Source: Roridomyces roridus
Lineage: Eukaryota; Basidiomycota; Agaricomycetes; Agaricales; Mycenaceae
NCBI GenBank assembly: GCA_029378245.1
Contig: JARKIF010000001.1
Span: 3,906,001 to 3,970,000 of the forward strand
DNA length: 64,000 bases
Direction: 5' to 3'
Under the pieces are notes generated by a model. It saw only the letters and a program-made list of their open reading frames with translations, was not told the origin of the DNA and searched no databases. The translations under genes and the position numbers were made by a program. Positions 1-11,100 of this stretch are shown here, one piece after another (position 1 is the first letter of the stretch; every line of letters begins with the position of its first letter).

Positions 1-134
1 ATTTTACGGGTATATACTAGACCCTATAAGCTTCCTTTGAAGACCTTAACATTGCCCAGAAGTGGCGTGGCTGTGAAGCAATGCATCAAACAATTTCGAA
101 CCACGCGTGATCCATTACTTTTTCCGAGTCAGTG
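1..134 (+). mobile_element. Right end of a Tc1/mariner-like element, copy 1, cut by the window edge
   Basis: Bases 1-134 match 27711-27844 with only a handful of differences. The stretch ends in the same terminal repeat (…TTTTTCCGAGTCAGTG) and is followed by TA at 135-136. The full copy at 26282-27844 is bounded on both sides by TA and has a 28-bp perfect terminal inverted repeat, which identifies this fragment as the right end of the same family. The left part of this copy lies outside the window. No transposase reading frame is visible here. Confidence 0.8.
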
Positions 135-136
135 TA

Positions 137-894
137 GAGCCGCCATCAGATTGCGGAGCCTCAGTCGTTTCCCATTACGCCCCTTTATTCCTACCTCTGC
201 TACCTTACTTACAGGCTGTAGTCTTCTACAGGTAGGTATTTATATGAGTCGTTTCCCATTGGCGCCTGAGTCTTCTACAACTTGCTGTGCTCGAGCTGTG
301 CCAGTCCCGTACTGATGAGGGATAGCTACCCCCGTTTTGTTTTTTCTTCGCCGGCTTCTGCATCTGCACACACATGCCCGTATTGTGTCACGTCTCTCCC
401 TGTCTCCGCCGGTATATAACATCAAATGCCCTGGATCCTCCCTATTTCTCTCCCGCCCTCGGACCTGGTACCACCCTCAATGGAGAAGCAGGAAAATGCC
501 GCTCGTCACACTGCTGTAGCCTGACATTGTCGGATGGGATGGGCTGCTTTGTGGACTACGGTGCATGTCAAGCACACCCTCTTTTCCTCGTCAACTCACC
601 TGCGGTAACACTCAGGCACCTCTCGGGCTCCACCGCAGGCATGATGTCGGTGCCACATCGCGCCCCTTCATTGTGCGCCTATCACTGAATTTTGCGAAAT
701 CTGGATACCCCACTGGCCAGGTAATATTTCCAATCTGGCCCATTTGGCACCACTTCCTGGCTCGGGGTGGGGCCAGATGAATAAGACCCGGATCCGGCCA
801 GGTATGGCTACATGTGCTGGCACTGATAGCCACTCCCGAGGCTAAATCAAATATTTCCAGACATATCCAGTGTGTGGCTTTTCAACCTGTGCTT
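137..894. other. Gene-free stretch, nothing recognised
   Basis: Several short overlapping frames are open in both directions, but none shows a familiar domain, codon pattern or splice-supported extension. The part around 400-420 has a TATA-like run (ggtatataac) with no convincing gene after it. I treat this stretch as intergenic or repeat-derived sequence. Confidence 0.5.
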
Positions 895-1330
895 GTTACG
901 AGAACTTACTTGCTAAGTTCTCGTTCTTTTAAAATTCAGTCAGGCCACTGGCAGAATCCCAACAACTTTTTATATGCGTTCAGACTTTTGGTGAGGGCGG
1001 CTGTGCTGTTTCCTTTTTGCAGCTACAATCAGCAATTTTGACAGCTGCCATCAGTGAGTTTTTCCTTTCTCTCCAGAGCATTCAATTTCCGCTGAAATGA
1101 CCTGAGATTTTGCAAGCACACTCCTAGTAACTGGACTCGAGTTTCGTTCCCTCAATGTGAGGTCTCATTTCAGATATTACATATGATATCTGTGATTTAC
1201 CTGTCGTTTGCAATCAGCTCATTTTCAGTTAACCAGAGACCTTGGGTCTCTGGGATGTAGTTAGGCTGAAGAATGAGGTGTACTATTGCCTAGAACACCG
1301 TCCTTGAAAATTACAAAAAATCTTTGCAGC
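895..1330 (+). repeat. Dispersed repeat, copy 1, with a hairpin at its start
   Basis: The stretch from GTTACGAGAACTTA onward aligns with 13452-13880 in the same orientation, with substitutions and small indels. The start holds a perfect 9-bp inverted repeat with a 5-nt loop (GAGAACTTA, CTTGC, TAAGTTCTC at 900-922), present unchanged in the second copy at 13457-13479. No coding potential is evident. It is probably an old transposon fragment of unknown class. Confidence 0.65.
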
Positions 1331-1504
1331 CAAAAGAACATAAATTCTGTGATGGATATTCATATGCATGAAAAAAAAAATGATATGAAAGAAATAGATG
1401 TAAGCTTACTGTGTGCGCCTCAGGTCTGCTTGACTCCCAGAGCCGTACGTGTAGACTCGCGACACAATCGCGACATGACAATTACTCTCTGAGAGGAGTG
1501 ATAG

Positions 1505-1595
1505 ACTAAGTCCTGAACTTCAAACCTGAACTTTGCGTTCAGTTCGGTTCGGTTCGAGTTCGAACCATTTTCTCGAACCGGACTTTGACAACACT
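1505..1595. mobile_element. Possible 91-bp hAT-like remnant with 8-bp target duplication
   Basis: The 91-bp stretch is flanked by identical 8-mers AGTGATAG at 1497-1504 and 1596-1603. Its right end read inward is AGTGTTGTCAAAGTCCGG, which resembles hAT-type termini, and the left end begins ACTAAGTCC. The two ends share only AAGTCC, so the terminal repeats are poor. The interior is rich in GGTTCG/CGAACC repeats. An 8-bp duplication is the hAT hallmark, but a chance 8-mer match cannot be excluded. Confidence 0.4.
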
Positions 1596-1605
1596 AGTGA
1601 TAGTG

Positions 1606-3260
1606 TCCTCGACTCCTCATCATGTCGTGGTTCGGCGAGTAGTAGTGGTCAATGGAAATGATGACAGGAAGACGAGAATCCAATAGTTCCTTTGGCAGGA
1701 TGCTATCGTCATTAGGGAGCGGCACGAGTATCGAGTGCTGCGAATACTCGCAGCATTTCACTCGCGAGTACGAGTATTCATACTCGCGAGTGGGTGGTGG
1801 CTGTGCTACTCGTGCGAGTGCGAGTATTGGTTTCCAAAAACCTTGGTACTCGCGAATATTCACCTAGCTACCGTAAGCTCACGGAACAGACCCAGATAGG
1901 CAATTTGATCACCAGCATCACTCGGCATCACTTGGCATGCCGGCATGTAGCAATCACTCCGTAATGTATGTCTATTCCTGTACAGAATTCAATTTACCTA
2001 TCAGTCACTACCTGTTCATCAGGAGGAACAATAACGAAACTCTGCAACCAACTGAGTGAGCAATCAGCCCATTCCACTGTAATGGTCAGCCAGTGGGCCA
2101 GTGACCCGGACTTGATAGCAGTTGATGAGTTTGAGAAGCAGCTTGCAGAGGGTTGGACATGGAACAAGAAGTGGAAGGCCCCTGCTGCAGCAGAAGCCTC
2201 AGGATCAGTGAGAGTTATTGTCATTGATGATGATAGTACATAGCTTGGTAACTGAAATATATGATACTCATGAATAACTCACAAATAATTTGCAACTCGC
2301 GAGTATTCCAACTCATTGAGTGCAAGTACTTGCAACTCGCGAATACTCGCGAATATTGCTTACTAATACATGAATACTCGCCATCAATACTCGTGCGAGT
2401 GCGAGTATGGTTTTCCCAACTTCTGTGAGTACTCATACTCACGAGTGTATACTCGTGCCGCTCACTAATCGTCATGCAAGCTCTATTGCACCCTAACCTC
2501 TGTCAAGCGGCATCGTGAGGAGAGCACGGGAAGGAATTGGACGAATCCCTCGTAGTGTTTGAGATTGGGAAGCAAAGCGCCGGTGTTTACCGTGCTTGTG
2601 ACTCTTCCGCGGCCCAAGCCCCAGAGAGCAAGATCTGTTATAGTTGGATGGCGCGCCAAAAAACTGTACCACAGCAAGACAATCTTGATCGTCGACCGGA
2701 AGATATATTCTGCAGGTGGAAAGACAGGGAAAGGTTAGGGACGCAAGGCAGCTCACTGCTCGCGATGGGCTTTTGATATTGTCCCCGTCATCACAGAAAA
2801 ATGCTCCAGTTTCTTCATCAGTCCTGTCGATCCGATGAGAAGAGCATAGAAAGAGGATTCAAAACGCAAGTGGGAGGTACCACGACTGTGGAGGATGAGT
2901 TCTTTCACTGTTCAGACCTTTAGACAGTACGCCTACTCACCCGCTCTTGAAGGTGAGGGATCTGGTAGCACCGGCTCGCTCGGGATGGGCGATGATAGAC
3001 CGAAAGAACATCTCGATATCTCAGGGACGGATCATAAGGAGAACAACGTTGCGATTGAGGATGGGTAGGCAAAGCACGTGGAAGAATTTTGAGATGCGGC
3101 AGAGCGAAGCACTGGGTGCATATTCGATGATCTTTGCCAGCACCTCCGAGTCGTTGGGGAGCCGCTCGGTAATGGCAACACGGGAGTTGTGTGGCAGTTG
3201 TGAGGCATCGGAAGACATATCCTGGTGGATCGAGTGCATCACCAAATTTGTCAAACGCAT
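1606..3260 (-). pseudogene. F-box/LRR-like pseudogene split by a hAT element
   Basis: The 5' part (3260-3021) encodes an F-box-like segment: LPNDSEVLAKIIEYA, a Ser/Leu-rich stretch, then ISKFFHVLCLPILNR. The 3' part (2677-2483) reads like the LRR region of a fungal F-box protein (FLARHPTITDLALWGLG, LLPNLKHYEGF, RLTEVRV). The coding frame then resumes on the far side of the mobile element at 1713-2467 as DDSILPKELLDSRLPVIIS and continues to about 1606. Removing the element plus one copy of its target duplication keeps the frame open except for one TAG at 2483-2485. That stop and the insertion argue that the gene is dead. The splice structure between 2680 and 3020 is unresolved. If expressed, the protein would have been an SCF substrate receptor. 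Confidence 0.65.
1713..2467. mobile_element. Non-autonomous hAT element (755 bp) with 8-bp TSD
   Basis: The terminal inverted repeats are TAGGGAGCGGCACGAGTA (1713-1730) and the complement of TACTCGTGCCGCTCACTA (2450-2467), 17 of 18 matching. Perfect 8-bp duplications ATCGTCAT lie outside at 1705-1712 and 2468-2475. The size, the TAGGG-type terminus and the 8-bp duplication point to the hAT superfamily. Sub-terminal regions are packed with ACTCGCGAGTA-type palindromes, as expected of transposase-binding sites. The interior has one open frame of 91 codons (1968-2243) that I cannot recognise as a transposase, so the element is probably mobilised in trans. It sits inside an F-box-like gene. Confidence 0.88.
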
Positions 3261-3842
3261 GTAAGCACTTTTGACACTTCTGAGCGGCTATCAGAGTTTT
3301 GATCGGCTTGTCAGCGGCTTCTGAGCGCCCACAACCCTCTTCCTCCTCTCACAACCTCGTACAAGCCTTCCAGCCGTCATCCAAGCGCCATATACATCCA
3401 TCAAGACCCTCTTACCTGCCAGCTCATCCACATCCGCAGGTCTCCCGCTTTACCCGCACCCTGGATGCAGTCTTCGGGCCTTCTGCCAGGCACGTCCGCC
3501 TCGACGCCAACTTAACACCGCGCTCGACTCGCGACTTTACCGCGGTCTCAAAGGCCATGAGTTCTACGCCTTTCTATTGCTCTGGCTCCTGACTGCATTT
3601 CAGGGTGCGATCGCCTTCGGACAATGATTTTTGTGACGTCCAACGTCTAAATCGTCGTTCCAATGGACCCTTCTGGCCGACCTCGTGCACAAAGCTGTAA
3701 TACCTCGTCTATGCAATATATATTGTCCCCAGCTTGCCGATCTCAGTCGACACATCACCCTTCATTGGACACGGGTGTCTCGTCTCGTCCTCGTATGCGG
3801 CCAGTCCTCTGGCTATTCCTCCTCGCTGTTCTTCTTCTCTTC
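3261..3842. other. 5' flank of the KDZ transposase
   Basis: No gene is recognised between the F-box pseudogene and the transposase start. Overlapping open frames here are GC-driven and show no domain. The stretch should contain the promoter and the left terminus of the KDZ element, but I could not find a convincing inverted repeat partner downstream. Confidence 0.4.
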
Positions 3843-6800
3843 ATGCCGAAAGAATTATGCCTCTGGTGCGAACAAGAATTCGACGCTGGGCGAGCTATGA
3901 ACGCTCACACGCGGAAATGTACGGGGAAGCGGCAAGCCCACACCGAGACTGTCGAGCACGCCTCAACTGTCGAGGCGGCGGTCGCGGCGGCTACTGTGGC
4001 GGCCTTGGCTGCTGAACCAGTGCGCTTCATGCTCACCATCGGAGACTAATGCCCATTTATTTCTGCTAGCTTCATGAACCGGCGCCAACTCCCGCACCTC
4101 CGTCCCCGCCTGCTCTGCCCCCACGTCTTGATAAACGTCCTCGCCGGACTATCATCCTCCCTGCGAGATACCGCCAAGATGACAACGACGACGCTGCTCC
4201 GGAGCCCGTCTAAACGGTTGTTGCTGCCGCTGCCCCCGCCCATGAGGACTTTGCTGATCCTGACGGCGGAGATACTCCTCCAGCTACGTGGGTACGCACC
4301 ACCCCGAATCGACACGGCGTCTACAAGGTCCTAGTTCGGCCTACGACCCACGATCCGGACGACATTACCTCGCTCGATGATCTCTGCAAATCATCGAAGC
4401 TATCTGTGATGAAACGCCCCCTGCTCGCAAAGCCATCGAATACACCTTGGTGGTTTCCCTTCGCTAGCGCAACCGTGGCTCGCCTCATGATGTGGTTTCA
4501 TCTCGGCTCCAGTCTCAAATCCATTGAAGACCTCGACGCGCTCATCACCAATGTCTTGCTCCAGGACGACTTCAACCGCGAGGAACTTGTTGGATTCCGC
4601 GCCGCACCTGGCAACAAGACTCTGGACGACTTCAAATCGTCTCCGGATGGTATGCCAGTCCCAGACACTTGGAAGCGCACCTCCGTGCGCATCAAGGTGC
4701 CTGGGAAGAATGTTCGCACGGCCGAGGAGGAAGCGGTCGAGTTTGAGGTGGGAGGACTTGTTTATCGCGACCTCCTCGACGTGATGGTCGAGAATTTTTC
4801 CGGGCCTGCGTTTTCCGAGTACCACACCACGCCGTTTGTCTACCGCCTGGATCCAGCCTACGATCCGACCGATACAACGGACCTGCCCGATGCGCCCCTT
4901 GATCATGCTGGTCTTCCCCCTCTCCCTGACGATCACACCCCCGTGTACGGCGAGGTTTTTGCCTCGGAGCGGCTCAGGAAAATGCATAGCGAACTTCCTC
5001 CGTCTCCCACACCCAATATCGAGACGATAATTGCGGCGTATATGTTCTGGTCGGACGCTACTCACCTTGCAAACTTTTGGAATGTGTCTCTTTGGCCGCT
5101 GTACACCTTTTTCGGTAACCAGTCCAAGTACCCGCGCGCTCGTCCCACGTCGAATGCATGCCATCACACCGCTTATTTTCCATCGGTACGTTTCCTCCCG
5201 GGCTCATTGGTCTGTATACTAACAGTGTCTCAGTTACCCGACAGCATCAAGGATTTTTATCGGCAGCATTTCAATGTGGCGCCGAGTGCCGCTATCCTCA
5301 CACATCTCAAGCGCGAGTTGATGCATGCCATTTGGGACACGCTCATCACTGCCGAGTTCATACATGCCTACATCCATGGCCATCTGGTCAAATGTTTTGA
5401 CGGCGTCGAGTGTTTGGTATTTCCGCGATTTTTCTCTTACAGTGCCGACTATCCTGAAAAGTAAGCAATTTCATTTCTCGCTTCCTGGTTCTGAATTTTC
5501 ATAGAATCATTCTCGCGACCATTCGCAACTTTGGCGGCTGCCCGTGCCCGCGGTGTTTCATCTCCAAAGACAAGATTGACGACATGGGGACCCATAACGA
5601 CATGCGCCGCCGCAAGGAGACACGCGAGGACACCCCACGGTATCGCAGAATGATCGAGTCCGCTCGCAACTTCATCTTCAAGCTCGGTCGAGTAATCACC
5701 GGAGTGGACGTGGAGAAGTTGTTGAAACCACAGTCTTGGGTGCCCACACGGGTAAGTGTTTCATGATCCACGAACACACAATCTCACTATTATTTTCAGA
5801 ATGCATTCTCCAAGCTCGCCGAACACGGTCTCAATTTATTCAGCCTCTTCGTTCCTGATCTTCTCCATGAGGTTGAGCTTGGAACCTGGAAATCACTCTT
5901 CACTCATCTGCTCCGGCTTCTGCAAGCGCGCGGCGAGGAATTCATCCAGATGCTCGACGAGCGGTATGTGTACTTTTATTCCCTCTGATTTCGACTCATG
6001 CACGCTGAAGATTTCGATTGATTCCAACGTTTGGACGCAGCACCATTCGCCGGTTTACCGCCAACGTGTCGGAACTCAAAAAGCTCGCCGCTCGTGACTG
6101 GGAGGATATACTACAGGTGTGTTACAAGTTCATTCTCTGATCGCAGTCTTCTAATCTTGACCTAGTGCTGTCTTCCCGTTCTCGAGGGTCTGTTTCCACC
6201 CGAATATGAACCTCTCGTCCTCAGCCTCGTGTACACTTTCGCCACCTTCCACGCATATGCCAAGCTCCGCATGCACACGGGAATTACCATCGCGACTTTC
6301 CGCACCGTTACAAAAGAGCTGGGTTCCCAAGCACGCCGATTCATCCGCAAGACGGTCGATATCATGGTCTTTGAACTCCCCGCCGAGATCAGGCGCCGTC
6401 AGCGCCGAGACGCCAAGAACAAGAAGACGTCCGAGCCCACCGCAAAGCAGAAAAAAAGCTGGAACATCTCGACTTACAAGTGGCACGCGATGGGCGACTA
6501 CGCGGACAGTATCGAAGAATTTGGCACTCTGGATTCGTACTCCACCCAGATCGTGAGTAATTTGTGGCGTTGACTGAATCGGAAACTAACTATGGGCCTC
6601 AGGGAGAGCTCGCTCATCGTCTATGCAAGATTCTCTACGGGCGTACGAATCGGCGTGGATTTGAGTCGCAGATTGCTACTCACGAGCGCCGCCGCCGTAT
6701 CCTCCGTGGAGTACAGCAGAACATGCATACCGCCACTCTATCCGCCGACGACACTCGGGCTACCAGCACTACAAAATCCGCTTCTGATGTTGCGAAACCT

Positions 6801-7992
6801 CAGTCCACACACAAACGCCATAAAGTGCAAACGGTTCTGCTGGGCGATGATGAAATTCTACCCCCAACTCCGCCCAAGCAGCATCATCACATTTCGGACT
6901 CGCGCCGCACGTGGATGGATTTGACGGACATGCCGGATATCGTTGAGGACGAACCGGCATTTGAGGTGAATATTCCTTCAGCATCGTGATGATGGTATTC
7001 AACGATGTTGGGCAGGGATTCGTCGATAAACTTCGACTTCATCTCCTGGGGCGACTTCTGGGCTCCAGGTGGAACGGCCAATACACTCCGGACGACCTCA
7101 CCCAAATTGTTTTCGTGAAAGACCGCATCTTCTCGCACAAGTACATGCGGGTCAATTATACGACTTACGACTGCTTGCGTGATGCGGATATGGTCCATGC
7201 CACGACTCGCCCAGACATCCTGATGCTCTCTCGTGAAGAAAATCCAGCTCACCCGTATATCTACGCGCGCGTCGTCTCGATTTTTCATGCTCAAGTGCAA
7301 CACATCGGGCCACGATCCAAAAACGAGAGAAAAGTGCACGAGATGCAATTTCTCTGGGTTCGATTCTTCGAACGCGATACACGCAAGCCGGGCGGTTGGA
7401 AATATAAACGCCTCCATCGCCTGAACTTTGTTGGAACGAGTGATGACCCGTCTGCAGGTTTCGGCTTTGTAGACCCTGCTCGAGTCATTCGCGGCGTTCA
7501 CCTCATCCCGGCTTTCCACTACGGGAAGACGAACGATTACATGGAAGGCTCGTCTATTGTCCGTCACATTCACGGCGAAGACGATTCTGACTATACATTC
7601 TACTACGTGAATCAGTATGTCTTTCTGATTTTTTCGCTCCTCCTGTTTTCTAATGCATGTCAGATTTGCTGACCGTGATCTATTCATGCGATACGCCGGT
7701 GATGCTGTTGGTCACCACACCGCAGAGCTCTCTCCGGAAGACCTCGGTGTCGAGCTGGACAACGAGACGCAGGAGAGCGACGGGGAGGAGGAGATGGATG
7801 TTGACGACGAGCGACAATTGGATGCTGGATGTCGACGCACCAATGGATGAGGAAGAGGAGGAAGAGGAGATTGAGAGCAGTGAGGAAGAAGATGACGAAG
7901 AAGAAGATGACGAGGAACAAGATTTCGAGGCGCTACAGGGTGATTGCGACGATGAAGATGTGTATGACACGGTCGGATACGATGAATTGTAG
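3843..7992 (+). pseudogene. Plavaka-type KDZ transposase, decaying
   Basis: About ten exons with short introns encode a protein of about 1,240 residues. Exon 1 (3843-4019) starts with a Cys-rich motif (CLWCEQEFDAGRAMNAH...C). Exon 2 runs 4070-5185, then 5234-5460, 5505-5751, 5800-5963, 6041-6116, 6166-6552, 6603-about 6962, about 6962-7614 and 7664-about 7992. Recalled Plavaka landmarks are all present: PWWFPFASATVARLMMWF, SDATHLANFWNVSLWPLY, ELMHAIWDTLI, GGCPCPRC (a CxCxxC cluster), PDLLHEVELGTWKSLFTHLL, FGTLDSYSTQ, HPYIYARV..IFHAQV, VIRGVHLIPAF and DRDLFMRYAG. The C-terminus is a very acidic Glu/Asp tail. Three lesions are seen: an in-frame TAA at 4211-4213, a frame change near 6962-6985 with no adequate intron, and another in the acidic tail near 7800-7848. 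The function would have been cut-and-paste transposition; this copy is probably inactive. Confidence 0.87.
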
Positions 7993-8101
7993 ACAAATTG
8001 TAGATTTTTTCGATGAATCTTGCTATCAGACACCACCACCTGAGCGCCTGAGACTGCCTGAGGCCAGGTAAGGCGTCAGCGGGAATGGATGTGGTGATAG
8101 G

Positions 8102-8108
8102 TATAAAA
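8102..8108 (+). promoter_or_regulatory. TATA box of the DUF6698-like gene
   Basis: TATAAAA lies 57 bp upstream of the ATG at 8166 in the 173-bp gap after the transposase. Position and sequence fit a core promoter for the next gene. Confidence 0.5.
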
Positions 8109-8165
8109 GTGTCGCGTTGTTTGGACGCGCTTGACTCTTCTTGTCCTCTACCACCACCATCACTC

Positions 8166-11100
8166 ATGGCTCCCGCCCCCGAATCATCCTCTTCCGCCAC
8201 TTCCCGCTCCTCTCCCGAACCCGAGACACAAGAAGACACGTCCGTGTCGGACACGGCCATCGTCCAACGTATCAGCCGTCTACTCGCGCCGTATCTGGAG
8301 TCGGAGGGCACGGAATCGCGTCGGGCGGGCAAACGAGCGCGTCGAGGGCCTCTGTGAGTCACTTTACACGCAATAGGACCCATCTGACGCGTCGTTCAGC
8401 GACAACAAGACGCCGTCGGAGAAGCTCGCATCCCTTGCCAAATTCTGGTCGCGTGGAGTCTCCCCTTTCGATGACATTTCAGACTCCCTCACCTGCGCAA
8501 TGACGGCGCGTTTTGGTCCCACCGCTCCACCACGTCCTGCACCCAAGACCAAGTACGTATCCATCCGCCTCACTGTCAAGCCTCGTCGCCTGATTTCTTT
8601 CCAGGGCCCAGAAAGAGGCTGCTGCCAAACGCGAACGGCTGGAGAAGAATTTTGGTGTCATGCTTGCGCAAGCTCCAGACGTTATCGACCTCCTCAAAGC
8701 CGTCTTTATGAAGAAGAAGGACTGGAGTCCATTGATCCAGCTGGTGCGTCGTCGTTGCTTCATCATTATGCCCTCTCATCGCTGTCTACAGCTACGGTCC
8801 GCAGCCACCGGCGCAAGACACCACGACACCAACGGTATCCGCACCCACCCCTCCTACGCTTTGGAAGCCGGCGACGCCTTTATGCCTCCCATTCCTGACG
8901 ACGGCAACAAGTCCAAGCGCGGCGTGCACAACCTGACGATCCAGCGGTACTTGGCCCCGTGGCCTCTTCGGACGAAGCTTGAGGAGGTCGAGGTTGTAGA
9001 GGGTGTGGAGCAGCCCACGGCCAAGGCCCTGGAGTGAGTCATGCTCAACTCTCGCGCGCATATACTCATGTAATCTGTCAACAGGCTACGTGACGAGCTC
9101 AAATCTTACAAGCTCAAGCTCTCCGACCGTGACTACCCCTCCATTTTCTACGCTCCTGGAACTGTTTTCGACCCCGCTGACGTGGATGCGGGCCTCTTCA
9201 AGTCGACGTTCATTGTTCGAGTACGTGTTCATTAACTGACTGTTCTACTCACATATCCAGAGCTTGCGTCGGATTTGGACGGGTCCCAACACGGCTTTGG
9301 AAAGCTCTGAATCCTTGCATCCGACGTGCAACGCCCGCGCGCACGGTCAGTTCACGGTGACGGGTCGGATGGTGGCGTATGCATGTATACAGGTGCGGTG
9401 AGATCGTCTTCATGGTCTGTTCTCTGGCTGACTGCTCAGCAGGGACGCACGGCGTTGACTACCAAAGACTGGGGCCGGAATGCTGGAGGCACCCGTAGCA
9501 GTGGTCCCAATGCAAAGTAAGTCGATAACACTCCAGCGTGCCAATGCAAAGTTCACTGAGACTTGTCGGCCCACTGAAATTTAGTAGGGCCAGCTCCCCG
9601 GCAGGTGTTGGGTGACGCCGGCATCCCTCGGTTAGTGTTGAGTTTGATGGCAAGCACATATCCGTTGGAAATGGAGAAAATGGCTGATGGCAGATGTGAT
9701 AACCATAAACATTGATTCATGCCATCAGAACAACCCAAGGAATCATTGATACCTTTATCAATCGGTGAACACCCCCGGCATGGATCAAAAAATGATACAG
9801 GATCAAAAAATCAAAGTTGTAGAGTAAATTTCTAGCTACAGATTCACCCTATATAGTACTAGCTCAAAAAGCTTGGCTGGTTCAGGAAATGCAAAATACT
9901 TTCCAAGCCCCGGCTTCAAGAATGTGAAACCCCTTTACTATATGGTTCAAAATGTGTGGGCCACTTCTTAGGGTGTTTTGATGAAGATTTTTGGGGCACA
10001 CGGCACAGGACAGGGTTAAGAGAGGTACAACATGTGCGACCCGTGCATCGAATAGCCCCCTATGCAACAGTTATCATGCTGGCCTAGTGTAGTGGTTTCC
10101 GTGTTTCTTAATAACGTTCGGCTTATTCATCCATTTTGCAACGGTCTGGAGTTCAAATCCCGGCATGCACATCCCTTTTTTGTAGCCTCCATATGCTGTG
10201 ATGCCTCCATTCAGATCCTTTGAGTCTCTGTATACTTACTCTAGCACTCCTCCAGATGGGCCACATGTCTTTACACCAGCCATTTATGCTCTCTAAGAGG
10301 GGCAACTACTCAATGATTCAAAACATTGATTCCTTGGTAGTGACTGCTATTCTTGACCAGATGTGTGATCTGTGTGTTCAAAGTCTGATCCTAACCTACA
10401 GTAGCCCATATTTGAACATGGTTCAACTAAGGACCATGATCTCAGAGAGATTATGGCTGAACTCTGGGAGCAGTAGCTGGACCCCAGTTCTCACTACAGG
10501 TAGCTACTACACTGGTTCCAACACCACAGTGGACATGACCCTTGCCATTAGAATCTAATGGACGCAAGAAACTACCCAAAATATGGGCAAAGACCTGAGA
10601 TCTGAGTGCAATCATTTTCAGCTGATCCCTCTTATTCTGCACCTAGAGAGCCATGTATCTGCATTGAGAGGTTCAAAACTATATGGAACATCTTATGATT
10701 ACTCCCTCTACTCATATATGTAAAGGTTCTTGCAATATTCCTCTGGTTGAGTTGAGGTCTGTCCGTATTGAAGGGCAAGAATTTGTTCAAATGGCCAGTA
10801 GAGGTCTTGAACAGAACTCCATGGATCCTGTACCAATCCTCAAGATCAATGACATTTTCTGGACCCCTTGAGTTCCCTCTCCATACTGGTCACTTCCAAT
10901 GGGCCAGACTCAACTCCATTGGTCCCCTATTAGCAGAATGATTGGAAAATCTCTGTGCATATAACTTGCCCTTCTGAGAAGATATTCAACTAGTCTTTGC
11001 TGCTACAGGCTTCATGAAGGTAATAGAATCTGTATTTTATAGTTTGCCCAAGGAAGAAAATTGAAGAGCCTGAGCATTACAAGGAACACCTTCTCTAGTG

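Noticed and set aside
1700..2470. A CRISPR-like or tandem repeat array
   Set aside because: The repeated ACTCGCGAGTA units are irregularly spaced, palindromic and confined to a hAT element's sub-terminal regions.
4400..5167. 255-codon open frame on the minus strand
   Set aside because: It lies antisense to exon 2 of the transposase, whose plus-strand reading carries clear family motifs.
6887..7687. 266-codon minus-strand frame
   Set aside because: Antisense shadow of the transposase exons around 6986-7672.
7712..8383. 223-codon minus-strand frame
   Set aside because: Antisense of the acidic transposase tail and of exon 1 of the DUF6698-like gene; low-complexity translation.
10079..10175. 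A functional tRNA gene
   Set aside because: T-stem and acceptor stem pair poorly and no anticodon arm is evident.
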